A DNA stretch of 64,000 bases from Jiangella mangrovi (GCF_014204975.1 NZ_JACHMM010000001.1:1860001-1924000), one strand, 5' to 3'. Positions 53,060-63,095 are shown, numbered from the stretch's first letter. Program-made: numbers and translations. Notes: generated by a model not told the origin, from the sequence alone.

Positions 53060-53971
53060 TCAGCGGGTGCGGACCAGCGCCTGGATCTCGCCGACCGGCA
53101 CCAGCGTTCCGTTCCACGGGCTCTCGAGCGTGTTCGGGACACCGGGCACCTCAGGTGCCTCCTCACCGTCGACGGTGAAGGTGATGTCGTAGATCAGGCG
53201 GGCCTGAGCTGTGAAGGACGGCCGGCCCTCGAGGTCGAGGGCGTTCTGGTCGTACGACATGGTCAGATAGACGTGCTCGCACGCGGTGCTGCGCAGGTCG
53301 GGGTCGCACTCGATGATCGGCGTGCCGTCACCGGGGTCGATCTCGACGTGGCTGAGGGTGCCAGTGGCCTGCAGTGGGCCCGCCTCGGCGCCGATGATCT
53401 CGCCGTCGCCCAGGCCATCGAGCAGGAACCGCGTCCTGGCACCGACGTAGCTCATGCCCTCGGGGGTGAAGCTCAGTGTGAACGCGGGCGTCTGCAGTTG
53501 GCCGTAGACCGCCTCGTACAGGTCGGGTAGCGCGTCTCGGTACGGCCTGATCCAGTCGGCGTCGTTGTACTCCACGTCGGAGTCGGGATCGTCGCAATGG
53601 ACCCAGGTGAAGATGTGGCTGCTGCTCGGGCGGTCTTCCATGGGCCAGCTCTCGACCGGGATGGGCGACGGGATGTCGGCGAAGCACGGCATGTCGTCGG
53701 TGAGGCAGAACTCGATGTACGGCTCGTTGCCGAGGTCGCAGATGGGGCCGCTGCCCCCGCCACCGCCACCTCCGCCGTCGTCGCCGGGGTCGTCGCAGAT
53801 GTTGAGGTACTCGAAGACCCCGGGCACGACCTCGACCCAGATGTGGCACTGGTCGCGCGGCTGCACCTCCGCCGCAGGGGCTGCCGACGACGGCGCCGTC
53901 GCACCCAGGAACGCGACGACGAGGGCGATCGCCGAGACGGCCGCGCGCAGGACGGTCGGGGTCTTCAGCAT
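53060..53971 (-). CDS. Exported protein with Gly-rich stretch, unknown
   Basis: A 303-residue protein with a Sec signal peptide (RAAVSAIALVVAFLGATAPS, ending SSAAPA). The mature N-terminus has Cys residues in QCHIW and ICDDPG, a run of eight Gly near 66-73, then a folded Cys-containing domain (SSHIFTWVHCDD, TIDPGDGTPIIECDP-like segments, here VEIDPGDGTPIIECD). No anchor. It resembles exported proteins common in actinomycetes but has no assignable function. It overlaps the lipoprotein gene upstream by 7 bases, so the two form an operon. Confidence 0.72.
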   Translation of the reverse strand: MLKTPTVLRAAVSAIALVVAFLGATAPSSAAPAAEVQPRDQCHIWVEVVPGVFEYLNICDDPGDDGGGGGGGGSGPICDLGNEPYIEFCLTDDMPCFADIPSPIPVESWPMEDRPSSSHIFTWVHCDDPDSDVEYNDADWIRPYRDALPDLYEAVYGQLQTPAFTLSFTPEGMSYVGARTRFLLDGLGDGEIIGAEAGPLQATGTLSHVEIDPGDGTPIIECDPDLRSTACEHVYLTMSYDQNALDLEGRPSFTAQARLIYDITFTVDGEEAPEVPGVPNTLESPWNGTLVPVGEIQALVRTR

Positions 53972-54513
53972 GTGATGGTCCCTCCTGGTTCGATCGCGTC
54001 GCCGATGAGCCAGGAGTCATCGGAGTTGACGACCTCGTACACGACCGGGTGCGGCTCGAGCTGCTCCTCGGGCAACGGCACCAGTTCGCCGGCGACCTCG
54101 GCCGGCCAGTCCGACTCGTCCATGCAGGCACTGACGACGCCTGACGAGGACACGATCTGGACGTTGACATCGCTGATGACTGGCTCGCCGACTCGGACCA
54201 GACCCTGGCGCTCGTAGCGCCGAACCACGTCGACGTTGAACTCGATGGTCTCGTCGGTGGCGAGGCCCTCGAACAGAGCGGCGGGGTCGTCGGAGTTGCC
54301 GCTCTGGGCCTCGACGACGGCCGCCATGAACTGGTCGAACAGTGATCGAACCTCGTCCTCGGCCTGCGAAGAAGACACCCCAGCGTCCGTGGCGGAGGCC
54401 TGCGGGGACGAGGGATCGCCGGAGTCGCCGTCACCACTGCACGCGGTGACGACCATGAGGCATGCCAAGCCGACAGTGAAGCGCCGGCTCGCCCGGGGAA
54501 ACGAGCCGCTCAT
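53965..54513 (-). CDS. Lipoprotein of unknown function
   Basis: A 182-residue lipoprotein: signal peptide from MSGSFPRASRRF with lipobox MVVTAC followed by SGDGDSGD. The folded part (EVRSLFDQFMAAVVEAQSG, EFNVDVVRRYERQGLVRVG, YEVVNSDDSWLIGDA) has the length and pattern of an NTF2/SnoaL-like lipoprotein. ATG 54513 is the start that gives the signal peptide. It heads a two-gene operon with the exported protein. Confidence 0.78.
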   Translation of the reverse strand: MSGSFPRASRRFTVGLACLMVVTACSGDGDSGDPSSPQASATDAGVSSSQAEDEVRSLFDQFMAAVVEAQSGNSDDPAALFEGLATDETIEFNVDVVRRYERQGLVRVGEPVISDVNVQIVSSSGVVSACMDESDWPAEVAGELVPLPEEQLEPHPVVYEVVNSDDSWLIGDAIEPGGTITC

Positions 54514-54640
54514 GCTGGGACAATAGCGATCAAGCCGTGACACCGGCAACACGAACGTCGTGAACTGCCGATGTCATTCGCCCTGGCCGGGCCGCGAAAT
54601 CCGCCCGGCCCGCGAGGCGGTTGGGGGCGTCCGCTGTGGG

Positions 54641-54646
54641 TAGAAT
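54641..54646 (+). promoter_or_regulatory. -10 box of cwlM
   Basis: TAGAAT, 35 bases before the cwlM start. TTGGGG at 54621-54626 may be the -35, although the 14-base gap is short. It probably marks the right edge of the accessory block. Confidence 0.45.
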
Positions 54647-54681
54647 CGGCGCGACACGCCCCAGGAAGGACCCACCCCCGG

Positions 54682-55818
54682 ATGACCTCGCTTCGTTACC
54701 AGTTGGGCGACACCGGTCCGGCCATCGCTGAGATCCGTTCCAAGCTCACACAGCTCGGATTCCTCGACGACACCGCGCCCGGCCCCCACACGTTCGACGA
54801 GGACGTCGACCAGGCGGTCCGGCAGTTCCAGCAGGAGCGCGGCCTCACCGCGACCGGCGTCGTCGACGACACCACCTACCGCGTGCTCGACGAGGCCCGC
54901 TGGCGCCTCGGCGACCGCCTGCTGTCCTACGTGGTGGGCAACCCGCAGGCCGGCGACGACGTCATCGCGCTGCAGCGGCGGCTCTCCGAGCTCGGGTTCG
55001 ACGTCGGCCGGGTCGACGGCGTGTTCGGTCCACGCACCGGCGACGCGCTGCGCGAGTTCCAGCGCAACGTCGGTCTCCCCGCGGACGGCACGTGCGGGCC
55101 CAGCACGTTCAAGTCGCTCGGCCGGCTGGCGCCCATCGTCACCGGCGGGCGGCCCGAGAGCCTGCGCGCCGTCGAGGCGCTGCGGCAGGCCGGCAAGCGG
55201 CTACCCGGCAAGGTGGTCGTCATCGACCCGGGTCACGGCGGTTCCGACCGCGGCCACCGCGCACACGGGCTCGACGAGGCCTCCGTCGTCGAGGACCTCG
55301 CGGCCCGCATCGAGGGCCGGCTCACCGCCACCGGCGTACAGACGTACCTCACCCGCGGTCCGGGTTCCGAAGCGTCGCCCACCGAGTCCGAGCGGGCCAC
55401 GTTCGCCAACGACTCCGGCGCCAACCTGCTCATCTCGCTGCACGTCGACTCCCACCCCAACGCCGACGCGTCCGGCGTGGCCACGTACTTCTACGGCAGC
55501 CGCGAGCCGGGCACGGCCAGCGCCATCGGCGAGCAGTTCGCCGGCCTGGTCCAGCGCGAGATCGTCGCCCGCACCGACCTCGTCGACTGCCGGGCCCACC
55601 CGAAGACGTGGGACCTGCTGCGGCACACCAAGATGGCCGCCGTCAGGGTCGAGCTCGGCTACATCACCAACGACGGCGACGCCGCCCGGCTGGCCGACCC
55701 CGACTTCCGCGACGTGGTGGCCGAGGCCATTGTCGTCGCCATCCAGCGTGTCTACCTGCCGTCGGGCGAGGACGCCGCCACGGGCGCCCTGCGCTTCCAC
55801 GACCTCGCCACGGGCTGA
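54682..55818 (+). CDS. cwlM: CwlM-like N-acetylmuramoyl-L-alanine amidase family protein
   Basis: A 378-residue protein. Two peptidoglycan-binding-1 domains lie at residues about 5-70 (IAEIRSKLTQLGFLDD) and 78-150 (VIALQRRLSELGFDVG), and an amidase_3 domain at 170-365. Zinc/catalytic residues are all present: H in DPGHGG, E in GLDEASV, H in SLHVDSH, E in VELGYITN. In mycobacteria CwlM mainly regulates MurA, so hydrolase activity is not assured. In M. tuberculosis this gene directly follows trxC; here it is 36 kb away. ATG 54682 gives the conserved start. Confidence 0.87.
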   Translation: MTSLRYQLGDTGPAIAEIRSKLTQLGFLDDTAPGPHTFDEDVDQAVRQFQQERGLTATGVVDDTTYRVLDEARWRLGDRLLSYVVGNPQAGDDVIALQRRLSELGFDVGRVDGVFGPRTGDALREFQRNVGLPADGTCGPSTFKSLGRLAPIVTGGRPESLRAVEALRQAGKRLPGKVVVIDPGHGGSDRGHRAHGLDEASVVEDLAARIEGRLTATGVQTYLTRGPGSEASPTESERATFANDSGANLLISLHVDSHPNADASGVATYFYGSREPGTASAIGEQFAGLVQREIVARTDLVDCRAHPKTWDLLRHTKMAAVRVELGYITNDGDAARLADPDFRDVVAEAIVVAIQRVYLPSGEDAATGALRFHDLATG

Positions 55819-55962
55819 GTCGCCCCGCCACGGGCTGAGACCGGAGTGCCCGAATCGCGGGCAATGGATTCGCCTCCACCTGCCCTGATGAGGCACAGTT
55901 GACCCTGGGGTACCGGTGTTTCCGGCCCCATTGTCTGTGTCGGTCCGTTCCGGGAGGTGTAC

Positions 55963-57300
55963 GTGAGCCAGCAGCCCAGCCCGCACCGGAAGTCGACCGA
56001 CGCAGCAGCAGCCACCGGCTCACGCCTCGACTCCTACGTCGACCGCTATGCCAAGCGCACGCACGGCATGACGGCATCGGAGGTGCGTTCGCTGTTCGCC
56101 GTCGCCTCCCGGCCCGAGGTCGTGTCGCTGGCCGGCGGCATGCCGAACATCTCCGGGCTGCCCCTCGACGTCGTCGGATCGCTGGTCAACGACCTCGTGG
56201 CCAAGCGCGGCATGACGGCGCTGCAGTACGGCTCCGGTCAGGGCGACCCCGCGCTGCGTGAGCAGATCTGCGACGTCATGCGCCCCGTCGGCATCGTGGC
56301 GCACCCCGACGACGTCACCGTCACCGTCGGCTCGCAGCAGGCGCTCGACCTGGTGACCCGCATCTTCATCGATCCGGGCGACGTCATCCTGGCCGAGGCG
56401 CCGTCCTACGTCGGCGCGCTCGGGACCTTCCGGTCGTACCAGGCGTCGGTCGTGCACGTCGAGATGGACGACCACGGCCTGGTGCCCGAGCAGCTGAGCG
56501 CGGCCATCGCCGCCGTGCGTGCCGCCGGTAAGACCATCAAGTTCCTGTACACCATCCCGAGCTACCACAACCCGGCCGGCGTCACCCTGACGGCGGCGCG
56601 GCGGGCCGAGGTGCTCGAGATCTGCCGCCAGGCGGACGTGCTCATCATCGAGGACGACCCCTACGGTCTGCTGGGCTTCGACGGCGAGGTGCCGCGGGCC
56701 ATCCGCGCCGACGACGGCGAGCAGGTCATCTACCTGGGCTCGTTCTCCAAGACGTTCGCGCCCGGGCTGCGCGTCGGCTGGGCCCTCGCGCCGCACGCGG
56801 TCCGCGAGAAACTGGTCCTCGCCGCAGAGAACAGCGTGCTCTGCCCGCCGGCGTTCAGCCAGCTCACGGTGTCCGAGTACCTCGCCGGCCACGACTGGAT
56901 GGCACAGGTCAAGGACTTCCGCGAAACCTACCGCGAGCGCCGCGACGCCATGCTCGAGGCCTTGGACGACCTCATGCCCGAGGGCGCGCACTGGACCAAG
57001 CCCTCGGGCGGGTTCTACGTGTGGCTCACGCTGCCCGACGGCATCGATGCCAAGGCCATGCTGCCGCGCGCTGTCACCAACCGGGTCGCCTACGTGCCCG
57101 GCACGGCCTTCTTCGCCGACGGTTTCGGCTCGCGATCCATGCGGCTGTCGTACTGTTACCCGACGCCCGAACGCATCCGCGAGGGCGTGCGCCGGCTGGC
57201 TCAGGTCATCGAGCAAGAGATGGAGCTGCGAGCCACGTTCGGGGCCTGGGGAGCCGCACAGCGGCCCGGCCTCGACGCGCCGGGGCCCGACCAGAGTTGA
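55963..57300 (+). CDS. PLP-dependent class I/II aminotransferase
   Basis: A 445-residue fold-type I aminotransferase, like the catalytic half of MocR proteins and 2-aminoadipate aminotransferases, without a GntR HTH. Visible: GGMPNISGLPL, SGQGDPALREQI, GSQQALDL, IPSYHNPAGVT, EDDPYGLL, and the PLP lysine in SFSKTFAPGLRVGW. GTG 55963 lies 5-6 bases after GGGAGG; GTG 55957 would leave no room. The substrate is undetermined. Confidence 0.88.
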   Translation: MSQQPSPHRKSTDAAAATGSRLDSYVDRYAKRTHGMTASEVRSLFAVASRPEVVSLAGGMPNISGLPLDVVGSLVNDLVAKRGMTALQYGSGQGDPALREQICDVMRPVGIVAHPDDVTVTVGSQQALDLVTRIFIDPGDVILAEAPSYVGALGTFRSYQASVVHVEMDDHGLVPEQLSAAIAAVRAAGKTIKFLYTIPSYHNPAGVTLTAARRAEVLEICRQADVLIIEDDPYGLLGFDGEVPRAIRADDGEQVIYLGSFSKTFAPGLRVGWALAPHAVREKLVLAAENSVLCPPAFSQLTVSEYLAGHDWMAQVKDFRETYRERRDAMLEALDDLMPEGAHWTKPSGGFYVWLTLPDGIDAKAMLPRAVTNRVAYVPGTAFFADGFGSRSMRLSYCYPTPERIREGVRRLAQVIEQEMELRATFGAWGAAQRPGLDAPGPDQS

Positions 57301-57316
57301 GGGGTTCCCTTCCAGC

Positions 57317-58279
57317 ATGAGTGATCTCGGCCGCGTTCTCGTCCTCGCCGGCGGCCTCTCGCACGAGCGCGACGTCTCGCTGCGCTCAGGGCGACGGGTC
57401 GCCGAGGCACTGCGCGAGGTGGGTCTCGACGTCGAACAGCGCGACGCCGACGCCGACCTGCTGACATCGCTGCGCCAGGACGCCCCTGACGTCGTCTTCC
57501 CGCTGCTGCACGGCGTGCAGGGCGAGGACGGCGCCATCCAGGAGGTGCTGTCGCTGGCCGGGCTGCCCTACGTGGGCTCGGCACCGGCAGCCTGCCGCAT
57601 GGCGTTCGACAAGCCGGTGGCCAAGGCCATCGTCCGGCGCGCCGGCATCGCGACGCCGAAGTCCGCGGTGCTGTCGCAGTCGACGTTCCGCGAGCTGGGG
57701 GCCGGCGTGCTGCTCGACGCGCTGGTCGCCCGGCTCGGGTTGCCGCTGGTCGTGAAGCCGGCCCGCGGCGGCTCCGCCCTGGGCACGACGGTGGTCCGCT
57801 CGGCCGACGAGCTGCCCGCGGCCATGGTCGAGTGCTTCGCGTACGGCGAGCCGGCGCTCATCGAGCAGTGGATCGACGGCACCGAGGTGGCCGTGTCCGT
57901 GCTCGACACCGGCGACGGCCCGCGAGCACTCCCGGCGGTCGAGATCGTGCCCGAGTCCGGCATGTACGACTATCACGCCCGATACACCGCCGGCGTGACG
58001 GAGTTCTTCGTGCCCGCACGACTGTCGGCCGAGACGGCCGCCGCGGTCGCCGAGGTCGGCGTCGCGGCACACCGCACGCTGGGCCTCAGCGACCTGTCGC
58101 GCACCGACGTCATCGTCGACCGCGACGGCATCCCGTGGTTGCTGGACGTCAACGTCGCACCAGGAATGACGGAAACGTCGCTGCTGCCCCAGTCGGTCCA
58201 GGCAGCCGGGCTCGACCTCGGCGTCCTCGCGCACGAACTGCTCGCAGCCGCCGTGAGGCGACGACAGAACGCCGACTGA
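57317..58279 (+). CDS. D-alanine--D-alanine ligase-type ATP-grasp enzyme
   Basis: A 320-residue ATP-grasp ligase. Motifs: LAGGLSHERDVSLRSGRR, FPLLHGVQGEDGAIQ, LPYVGSAPAACRMAFDK, VVKPARGGSALGT, and the C-terminal metal-binding LDVNVAPGMTE. These are Ddl family landmarks; it may be a second or paralogous Ddl, or ligate another amino acid pair. It follows the aminotransferase by 16 bases and meets parB tail to tail with only 8 bases between. Confidence 0.85.
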   Translation: MSDLGRVLVLAGGLSHERDVSLRSGRRVAEALREVGLDVEQRDADADLLTSLRQDAPDVVFPLLHGVQGEDGAIQEVLSLAGLPYVGSAPAACRMAFDKPVAKAIVRRAGIATPKSAVLSQSTFRELGAGVLLDALVARLGLPLVVKPARGGSALGTTVVRSADELPAAMVECFAYGEPALIEQWIDGTEVAVSVLDTGDGPRALPAVEIVPESGMYDYHARYTAGVTEFFVPARLSAETAAAVAEVGVAAHRTLGLSDLSRTDVIVDRDGIPWLLDVNVAPGMTETSLLPQSVQAAGLDLGVLAHELLAAAVRRRQNAD

Positions 58280-58287
58280 CCTCGCTG

Positions 58288-59316
58288 TCAGTCGGTGGGG
58301 TCGGTCGCGTCGCGGACGGCCTTCACCATGCGGGGGTCGATGGTGCCGACGATGCGCTCGAGGTCGTCGATGCTGGCGAACTCGATGGTGACCTTGCCCT
58401 TGCTGCGGCCGAGGTCGACCTTGACGCGGGTGTCGAGCCGCTCGGAGAGCGCGGACGCGATGTCGGACAAACGCGGCGCTACTGGACGAGCCGCACGGCG
58501 CGCACGGGCCTTGGGTGCCTCGTTGGAGTCGTCCAGCGCCACGATCTCCTCGACTGTTCGCACGCTGAGGCCCTCGGCGACGATCCGCTGGGCCAGTCGC
58601 TCCTGTCCGGCGCCGTCAGAGAGCCCCAGGAGGGCGCGAGCATGCCCGGCGGACAGGATGCCGGCGGCCACGCGGCGCTGCACCAGCGGCGGCAGCTTGA
58701 GCAGGCGGAGCGTGTTGGAGATCTGCGGCCGGCTGCGCTTGATGCGCACGGCGAGCTCGTCGTGCGTACAGCCGAAGTCGTCGAGCAGCTGCTGGTAGGC
58801 CGCCGCCTCTTCCAGCGGGTTCAGCTGGCTGCGGTGCAGGTTCTCGAGTAGCGCGTCGCGCAGCATGTCGTCGTCGCGCGTGGTGCGGACGATGGCCGGG
58901 ATGGTCGGGAAGCCGGCCTCTTTGGTGGCCCGCCACCGCCGCTCACCCATGACCAGCTCGTAGCGCCCACTCTCGAGCTGCCGGACGACGATGGGCTGCA
59001 GCAGCCCGACCTCTTGGATGGACGAGACCAGCTCGGCGAGCGCGTCCTCGTCGAAGACCTGACGCGGCTGGCGGAGGTTCGGAACGATCGAGTCGACCGG
59101 GATCTCGGCGAACGTCGCGCCGTCGACGGGCAGCAGATCGTCGTCGCCGGACGCCGTTTCACGTGAAACATGCGCCGCGGAGCCGTTGGTGCCCTCGGTC
59201 GTGCCTGGGAAGAAGACGTCGACCGGCGACGTGCGCAGCGCCTCGCTGCTCGCTGGGTCCGCCGTCGGGATCAGGGCACCGAGACCGCGCCCCAACCCTC
59301 GCCTCTTCTCAGCCAT
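58288..59316 (-). CDS. parB: Chromosome partition protein ParB
   Basis: A 342-residue ParB. N-terminal [13 protein letters not shown], then the CTPase/ParB domain ([17 protein letters not shown], box [25 protein letters not shown]), [23 protein letters not shown] and the C-terminal dimerisation domain. It binds parS, loads condensin and partners ParA. One parS lies within its own coding sequence. The start overlaps the parA stop by 8 bases. Confidence 0.95.
   Translation of the reverse strand: MAEKRRGLGRGLGALIPTADPASSEALRTSPVDVFFPGTTEGTNGSAAHVSRETASGDDDLLPVDGATFAEIPVDSIVPNLRQPRQVFDEDALAELVSSIQEVGLLQPIVVRQLESGRYELVMGERRWRATKEAGFPTIPAIVRTTRDDDMLRDALLENLHRSQLNPLEEAAAYQQLLDDFGCTHDELAVRIKRSRPQISNTLRLLKLPPLVQRRVAAGILSAGHARALLGLSDGAGQERLAQRIVAEGLSVRTVEEIVALDDSNEAPKARARRAARPVAPRLSDIASALSERLDTRVKVDLGRSKGKVTIEFASIDDLERIVGTIDPRMVKAVRDATDPTD
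59155..59170. other. parS site 1 (inside parB)
   Basis: GTTTCACGTGAAAC at 59156-59169, flanked by C and A; 15 of 16 match TGTTTCACGTGAAACA. ParB nucleation site. Confidence 0.92.
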
Positions 59317-60466
59317 GAATGGTCTCCCCGTGTGTGCTGCCCGATGCTCCCCGCTCCGCGATCTCGCGCGCGGCTTCCAGATACGACAGCGCGCCACTGG
59401 AGGCGGCGTCGTACGTCATCACGGTCTGCCCGTAGCTCGGTGCCTCGCTGATGCGGACCGAGCGCGGGATGGCCGTCTTCAGAACGGTGTCGCCGAAGTG
59501 CCGGCGCACCTCCTCGGCCACCTGCGCGGCCAGGCGCGTGCGACCGTCGTACATCGTCAGGAGGATCGTCGAGACGGCGAGATCGCGGTTGAGGTGGGCC
59601 CGCACCATGTCGATGTTCTTCAGCAGCTGGCTCAGGCCCTCGAGCGCGTAGTACTCGCACTGGATGGGGATCAGCACCTCGTCGCCGCCCACCAGGGCGT
59701 TGACCGTCAGCAGGCCCAGCGACGGCGGGCAGTCGATGAACACGTAGTCGTAGTCGACGCCCGGCGACTGCAGGTGCTGGTCGAGCGCCTTCCGCATGCG
59801 CGACTCGCGGGCGACCATGGAGACCAGCTCGATCTCGGCGCCGGCCAGGTCGATGGTCGCGGGCACGCACCAGAGGCCCTCGATCTCTTCGACCTTCTGC
59901 ACGACGTCACCGATGGGCGTCTCTTCGACCATGACGTCGTAGATGCTCGGGATCTCGGCGTGGTGGTCGATGCCCAGGGCCGTCGACGCGTTGCCCTGCG
60001 GGTCGAGGTCGATGACCAGGACGCGCAGCCCGCTCACGGCCAGCGCCGCCGCGAGGTTCACCGTCGTCGTGGTCTTGCCCACGCCGCCCTTCTGGTTCGC
60101 CACGACCATGATCCGGGTCTGGTCCGGCTTCGGCATGGGCGCGGTGCGGCGGCCCACGGCCATCAGCGCGACGGCGGCCTCGCGCGCGATGGGGGTGTCC
60201 ATGTCGGCCAGCGAGCCCGCCATCGCGAAGCCGGCCAGATCGGCCGCCGAACGTCCGTGGGTGCTCGCAGCCGGTTCGGCCGGTCGGTCGCCCGCATTCA
60301 CCGAAATCTCACGCTCCAGGTTCGACGGTCCGCCCGTCGGATCAATGGTCCCACTGATGCGCGGCCAGCCGTTGGCCGACCGCCGTTCCCCCGTAGCGCT
60401 GTCGATGGCGACGACCCCACCGGTCGCGGGCCAACCCAGGCCCGCCACGACGGTGGCATCGGTCAT
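59309..60466 (-). CDS. parA: Chromosome partition ATPase ParA
   Basis: A 385-residue ParA/Soj. P-loop [15 protein letters not shown], then [14 protein letters not shown] (A'), [18 protein letters not shown] (Walker B), and [14 protein letters not shown]. The first 120 residues are a low-complexity extension; ATG 60202 (MDTPIAREA) is a plausible shorter start and aligns with the normal family length. It overlaps the rsmG stop by 4 bases. Confidence 0.93.
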   Translation of the reverse strand: MTDATVVAGLGWPATGGVVAIDSATGERRSANGWPRISGTIDPTGGPSNLEREISVNAGDRPAEPAASTHGRSAADLAGFAMAGSLADMDTPIAREAAVALMAVGRRTAPMPKPDQTRIMVVANQKGGVGKTTTTVNLAAALAVSGLRVLVIDLDPQGNASTALGIDHHAEIPSIYDVMVEETPIGDVVQKVEEIEGLWCVPATIDLAGAEIELVSMVARESRMRKALDQHLQSPGVDYDYVFIDCPPSLGLLTVNALVGGDEVLIPIQCEYYALEGLSQLLKNIDMVRAHLNRDLAVSTILLTMYDGRTRLAAQVAEEVRRHFGDTVLKTAIPRSVRISEAPSYGQTVMTYDAASSGALSYLEAAREIAERGASGSTHGETIHG

Positions 60467-61218
60467 CTCTTCGTCCTCCGTTGTCGTGCACGTCCTTCCG
60501 GCGTTCCCGTACGGCCGGCCACCACGACGGCGACGCGCGCCACCGGGTCGACCATGCCTGCGCCGGCTTCCTCAACTCTCCACGACGTCGCGCCCATTCT
60601 CGCCAATGACGCGGCTGAATCCCGCAACTCTTCGGAAACCGACTGTCCCTTGAGCGCCAGCAGGACGCCGCCGGGACGCAACAGCGGCAGGGTCCACCCC
60701 GCCAACCGGTCCATGGGTGCGACCGCCCGGGCCGTCACGACGTCGAACCGTCCCCGCGGCTGCACGTCCTCGGCCCGCGACCGCAGCACGGTCACCCCGT
60801 CGAGTCCGAGTGCCGTCACCGTCTCCGCCAGGAACTCGCTCCGCCGTAACAGCGGCTCGATCAGCACGACCTCGAGATCGGGCCTGGCGATCGCCAGAGG
60901 TATACCCGGCAGACCCGCACCGGAACCCACATCGGCCACCGTCAGCCCTGGCTCGACCAGCGAGCCGAGCACCGCGGAGTTGAGGATGTGCCGGTCCCAC
61001 AGCCGCGGGACCTCGCGCGGGCCGATCAGGCCACGCTCGATGCCGGCGCCGGCCAGCTGGTCGGCGTACGCGATCGCCAGCGGCAACCGGTCCCCGAACA
61101 GCACGGAGGCCGAGCCCGGCACGGCGATGACGTCGTCCAAGACTCGGCCTCCAGTGAACTTCAACGGTGTGGTTTCACGTGAAACAACGGCGCCGGGACG
61201 CCGTCGCCACCGTTCCAC
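60463..61218 (-). CDS. rsmG: 16S rRNA (guanine527-N7)-methyltransferase RsmG
   Basis: A 251-residue RsmG/GidB. SAM-binding [26 protein letters not shown] before it, and [14 protein letters not shown]. It methylates G527 of 16S rRNA. The C-terminal 30 residues are basic. The GTG at 61218 lies 1 base from the jag stop; a parS is embedded close to its 5' end. Confidence 0.93.
   Translation of the reverse strand: MERWRRRPGAVVSRETTPLKFTGGRVLDDVIAVPGSASVLFGDRLPLAIAYADQLAGAGIERGLIGPREVPRLWDRHILNSAVLGSLVEPGLTVADVGSGAGLPGIPLAIARPDLEVVLIEPLLRRSEFLAETVTALGLDGVTVLRSRAEDVQPRGRFDVVTARAVAPMDRLAGWTLPLLRPGGVLLALKGQSVSEELRDSAASLARMGATSWRVEEAGAGMVDPVARVAVVVAGRTGTPEGRARQRRTKR
61171..61186. other. parS site 2 (near the rsmG start)
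   Basis: GTTTCACGTGAAAC at 61172-61185, flanked by G and A. Inside codons 11-16 of rsmG, 2.0 kb from the site in parB. Confidence 0.92.
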
Positions 61219-61219
61219 G

Positions 61220-61744
61220 CTAGGCGGGCATCACCACGACGTAGCGGCGCGGCTCTTCGCCCTCGGACTCGCTGCGCAAGCCCGCGTCCGCGACGGCGTC
61301 GTGGACGACCTTGCGCTCGAACGGCGACATCGCGCCCAGCGACTCCGGCTCGCCCGAGGAACGCACCGCCTCGATGACCCGCTTCGCGAGCTCGAGCACC
61401 TCGGCCCGCCGGTTCGCCCGGAAGCCACCGACGTCGAGCATGAGCCGGCTGCGCTCGCCCGTCTCGCGGACCACCGCCAGTCGGGTGAGCTCCTGCAGCG
61501 CCTCGAGCACCTTGCCGTTCTCGCCGACCAGCGTGTCGAGGCCGTCGCCGATGATCGAGACGACCGCCCGATCGCCCTCGACGTCCATGTCGATGTCGCC
61601 GTCGAGGTCGGCGATGTCGAGCAGTTCCTCCAGGTAGTCCGCCGCGATGTCACCCTCGCGCTCGAGTCGCTTCGCCAGGCTCACCCCGGTCTCGCTCTCG
61701 CGCTCCTGCGTCGCATCGAGTTCCGTGCCAGCGTCGCTCACCAT
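61220..61744 (-). CDS. jag: Jag-like KH/R3H RNA-binding protein
   Basis: A 174-residue SpoIIIJ-associated protein. A KH-II-like domain ([20 protein letters not shown]) and an R3H domain ([17 protein letters not shown] with R and H spaced as R3H). Binds RNA; the gene's place between yidC and rsmG is conserved. Confidence 0.92.
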   Translation of the reverse strand: MVSDAGTELDATQERESETGVSLAKRLEREGDIAADYLEELLDIADLDGDIDMDVEGDRAVVSIIGDGLDTLVGENGKVLEALQELTRLAVVRETGERSRLMLDVGGFRANRRAEVLELAKRVIEAVRSSGEPESLGAMSPFERKVVHDAVADAGLRSESEGEEPRRYVVVMPA

Positions 61745-61813
61745 CGACTCCTTCTACGTTCGTGCGTGGGACGGGTCCGCTGCCCGTCGAGGCCTGCTGC
61801 CGGTGCGGTCCGG

Positions 61814-62740
61814 CTACTTCTTCTTGCGCTGCGAGCGCGTGGTCTTCTTCGGCTGCCGCCGGACGACCTCGGTCGGCTCCTCGGCCACCGGCTGAGCGAT
61901 GTCGGGAGTCGGCAGCGGGTCGCCCTTCTTGCGGGCCTTCTCCTCGAGGCGGCGCTGGTGTGCCTTCTCGGCCTCGGTGCCGGGCGCGGGCATGCGCCGG
62001 ATGACGTAGAGCTGCTGGCCCATGGTCCAGAGGTTCGACGTGAGCCAGTACAGCACCGTGCCGAGCGGGAAGTAGACGCCGGAGAACGCGAAGACCAGCG
62101 GCAGCACGTACAGGAGGATCTTCTGCTGCTGCGCGAACGGGCCCTCGAGCGCCTCCTTCGGCATGTTCTTCCGCATGATCTGGCGCTGCGTGATGAACTG
62201 CGTCGCGCACATCAGCACGACCATGACCGCGGCGATGATCCGCGTGTTGATGCTGTCGGCCCCGAGGAAGGTGTCGGCCAGCCGGGCACCGAAGATCTGC
62301 GCGTGGCCGGCGGACTCGAACAGCTCGGGCTGGCTGGTGAACGCACCGCGCTCGTGGCCCTTGGCCACGCCGTCGAGCACCCGGAACAGCGCGAACAGGA
62401 ACGGCGCCTGGAGGAGGATGGGCAGGCAGGACGAGAACGGGTTGGTCCCGGTGTCCTTGTAGAGCTTCATCATCTCCTGCTGGAGACGCTCGCGGTCGCC
62501 CTTGTACTTCTTCTGCAGCTCGCGCAGCTGCGGCTGGAGGATCTGCATCTTCCGCTGCGACTTGATCTGCCGCACGAACAGCGGGATCAGCAGGATGCGG
62601 ATGACCACGACGAGGCCGATGATGGCCAGCGCCCAGTTCACGCCGTCGTGACTGATGCCGATCAACTGCTCGAAGACCCAGTGCCAGCCGATCATGATCC
62701 AGCTGACCAGGTAGTACAACGGCGCGAGGATGGTATCCAC
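61814..62740 (-). CDS. yidC: Membrane insertase YidC
   Basis: A 308-residue YidC/Oxa1. TM1 ILAPLYYLVSWIMIGWHWVF, an Arg in the hydrophilic groove segment VVVIRILLIPLFVRQIK, FLFALFRVLDGV, VMVVLMCATQFITQRQIM, LLYVLPLVFAFSGVYFPLG. The C-terminal 50 residues are a Lys/Arg-rich tail. GTG 62740 chosen; longer starts would cover the yidD tail. Confidence 0.93.
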   Translation of the reverse strand: MDTILAPLYYLVSWIMIGWHWVFEQLIGISHDGVNWALAIIGLVVVIRILLIPLFVRQIKSQRKMQILQPQLRELQKKYKGDRERLQQEMMKLYKDTGTNPFSSCLPILLQAPFLFALFRVLDGVAKGHERGAFTSQPELFESAGHAQIFGARLADTFLGADSINTRIIAAVMVVLMCATQFITQRQIMRKNMPKEALEGPFAQQQKILLYVLPLVFAFSGVYFPLGTVLYWLTSNLWTMGQQLYVIRRMPAPGTEAEKAHQRRLEEKARKKGDPLPTPDIAQPVAEEPTEVVRRQPKKTTRSQRKKK

Positions 62741-62747
62741 GGGTGTA

Positions 62748-63095
62748 TCAGACTCCTCGGAGAGAGGTCGGTGCGCCCGGCGGCAGGTCCGCCCGCGACG
62801 CGGAAGCTCCATGCGACGGCGCCGCGTGCGGCTCCTCGTCGCCGTCCGTCCCGGCTGCCCGTCCCCACCAGCGGTAGTTCTGCCGGGTGGGGACGAGGTC
62901 GACGCCGCCGGCGCACCAGGGGTGGCACCGGCCGAGCCGACGGAGGGCCAGCCAGCTTCCGCGTAGGGCACCGTGCCGCTCCACCGAGCTCAAGGCGTAG
63001 GCCGAGCAGGACGGGTAGTAGCGGCAGGTCTGCCCGTACAGCGGGCTGATGACTGCGCGGTAGCCCTTGAGGAGGGCCACCAGGATGATCTTCAT
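62748..63095 (-). CDS. yidD: Membrane protein insertion efficiency factor YidD
   Basis: A 115-residue YidD with the hallmark [19 protein letters not shown] and RHGALRG, plus GRCHPW. The 40-residue C-terminus is variable and disordered. It overlaps rnpA by 4 bases. Confidence 0.94.
   Translation of the reverse strand: MKIILVALLKGYRAVISPLYGQTCRYYPSCSAYALSSVERHGALRGSWLALRRLGRCHPWCAGGVDLVPTRQNYRWWGRAAGTDGDEEPHAAPSHGASASRADLPPGAPTSLRGV

Noticed and set aside
49785-53117. 1110-codon minus-strand open frame opposite the LysM-BTAD gene
   Set aside because: No domain signal; the plus strand has LysM and BTAD motifs.
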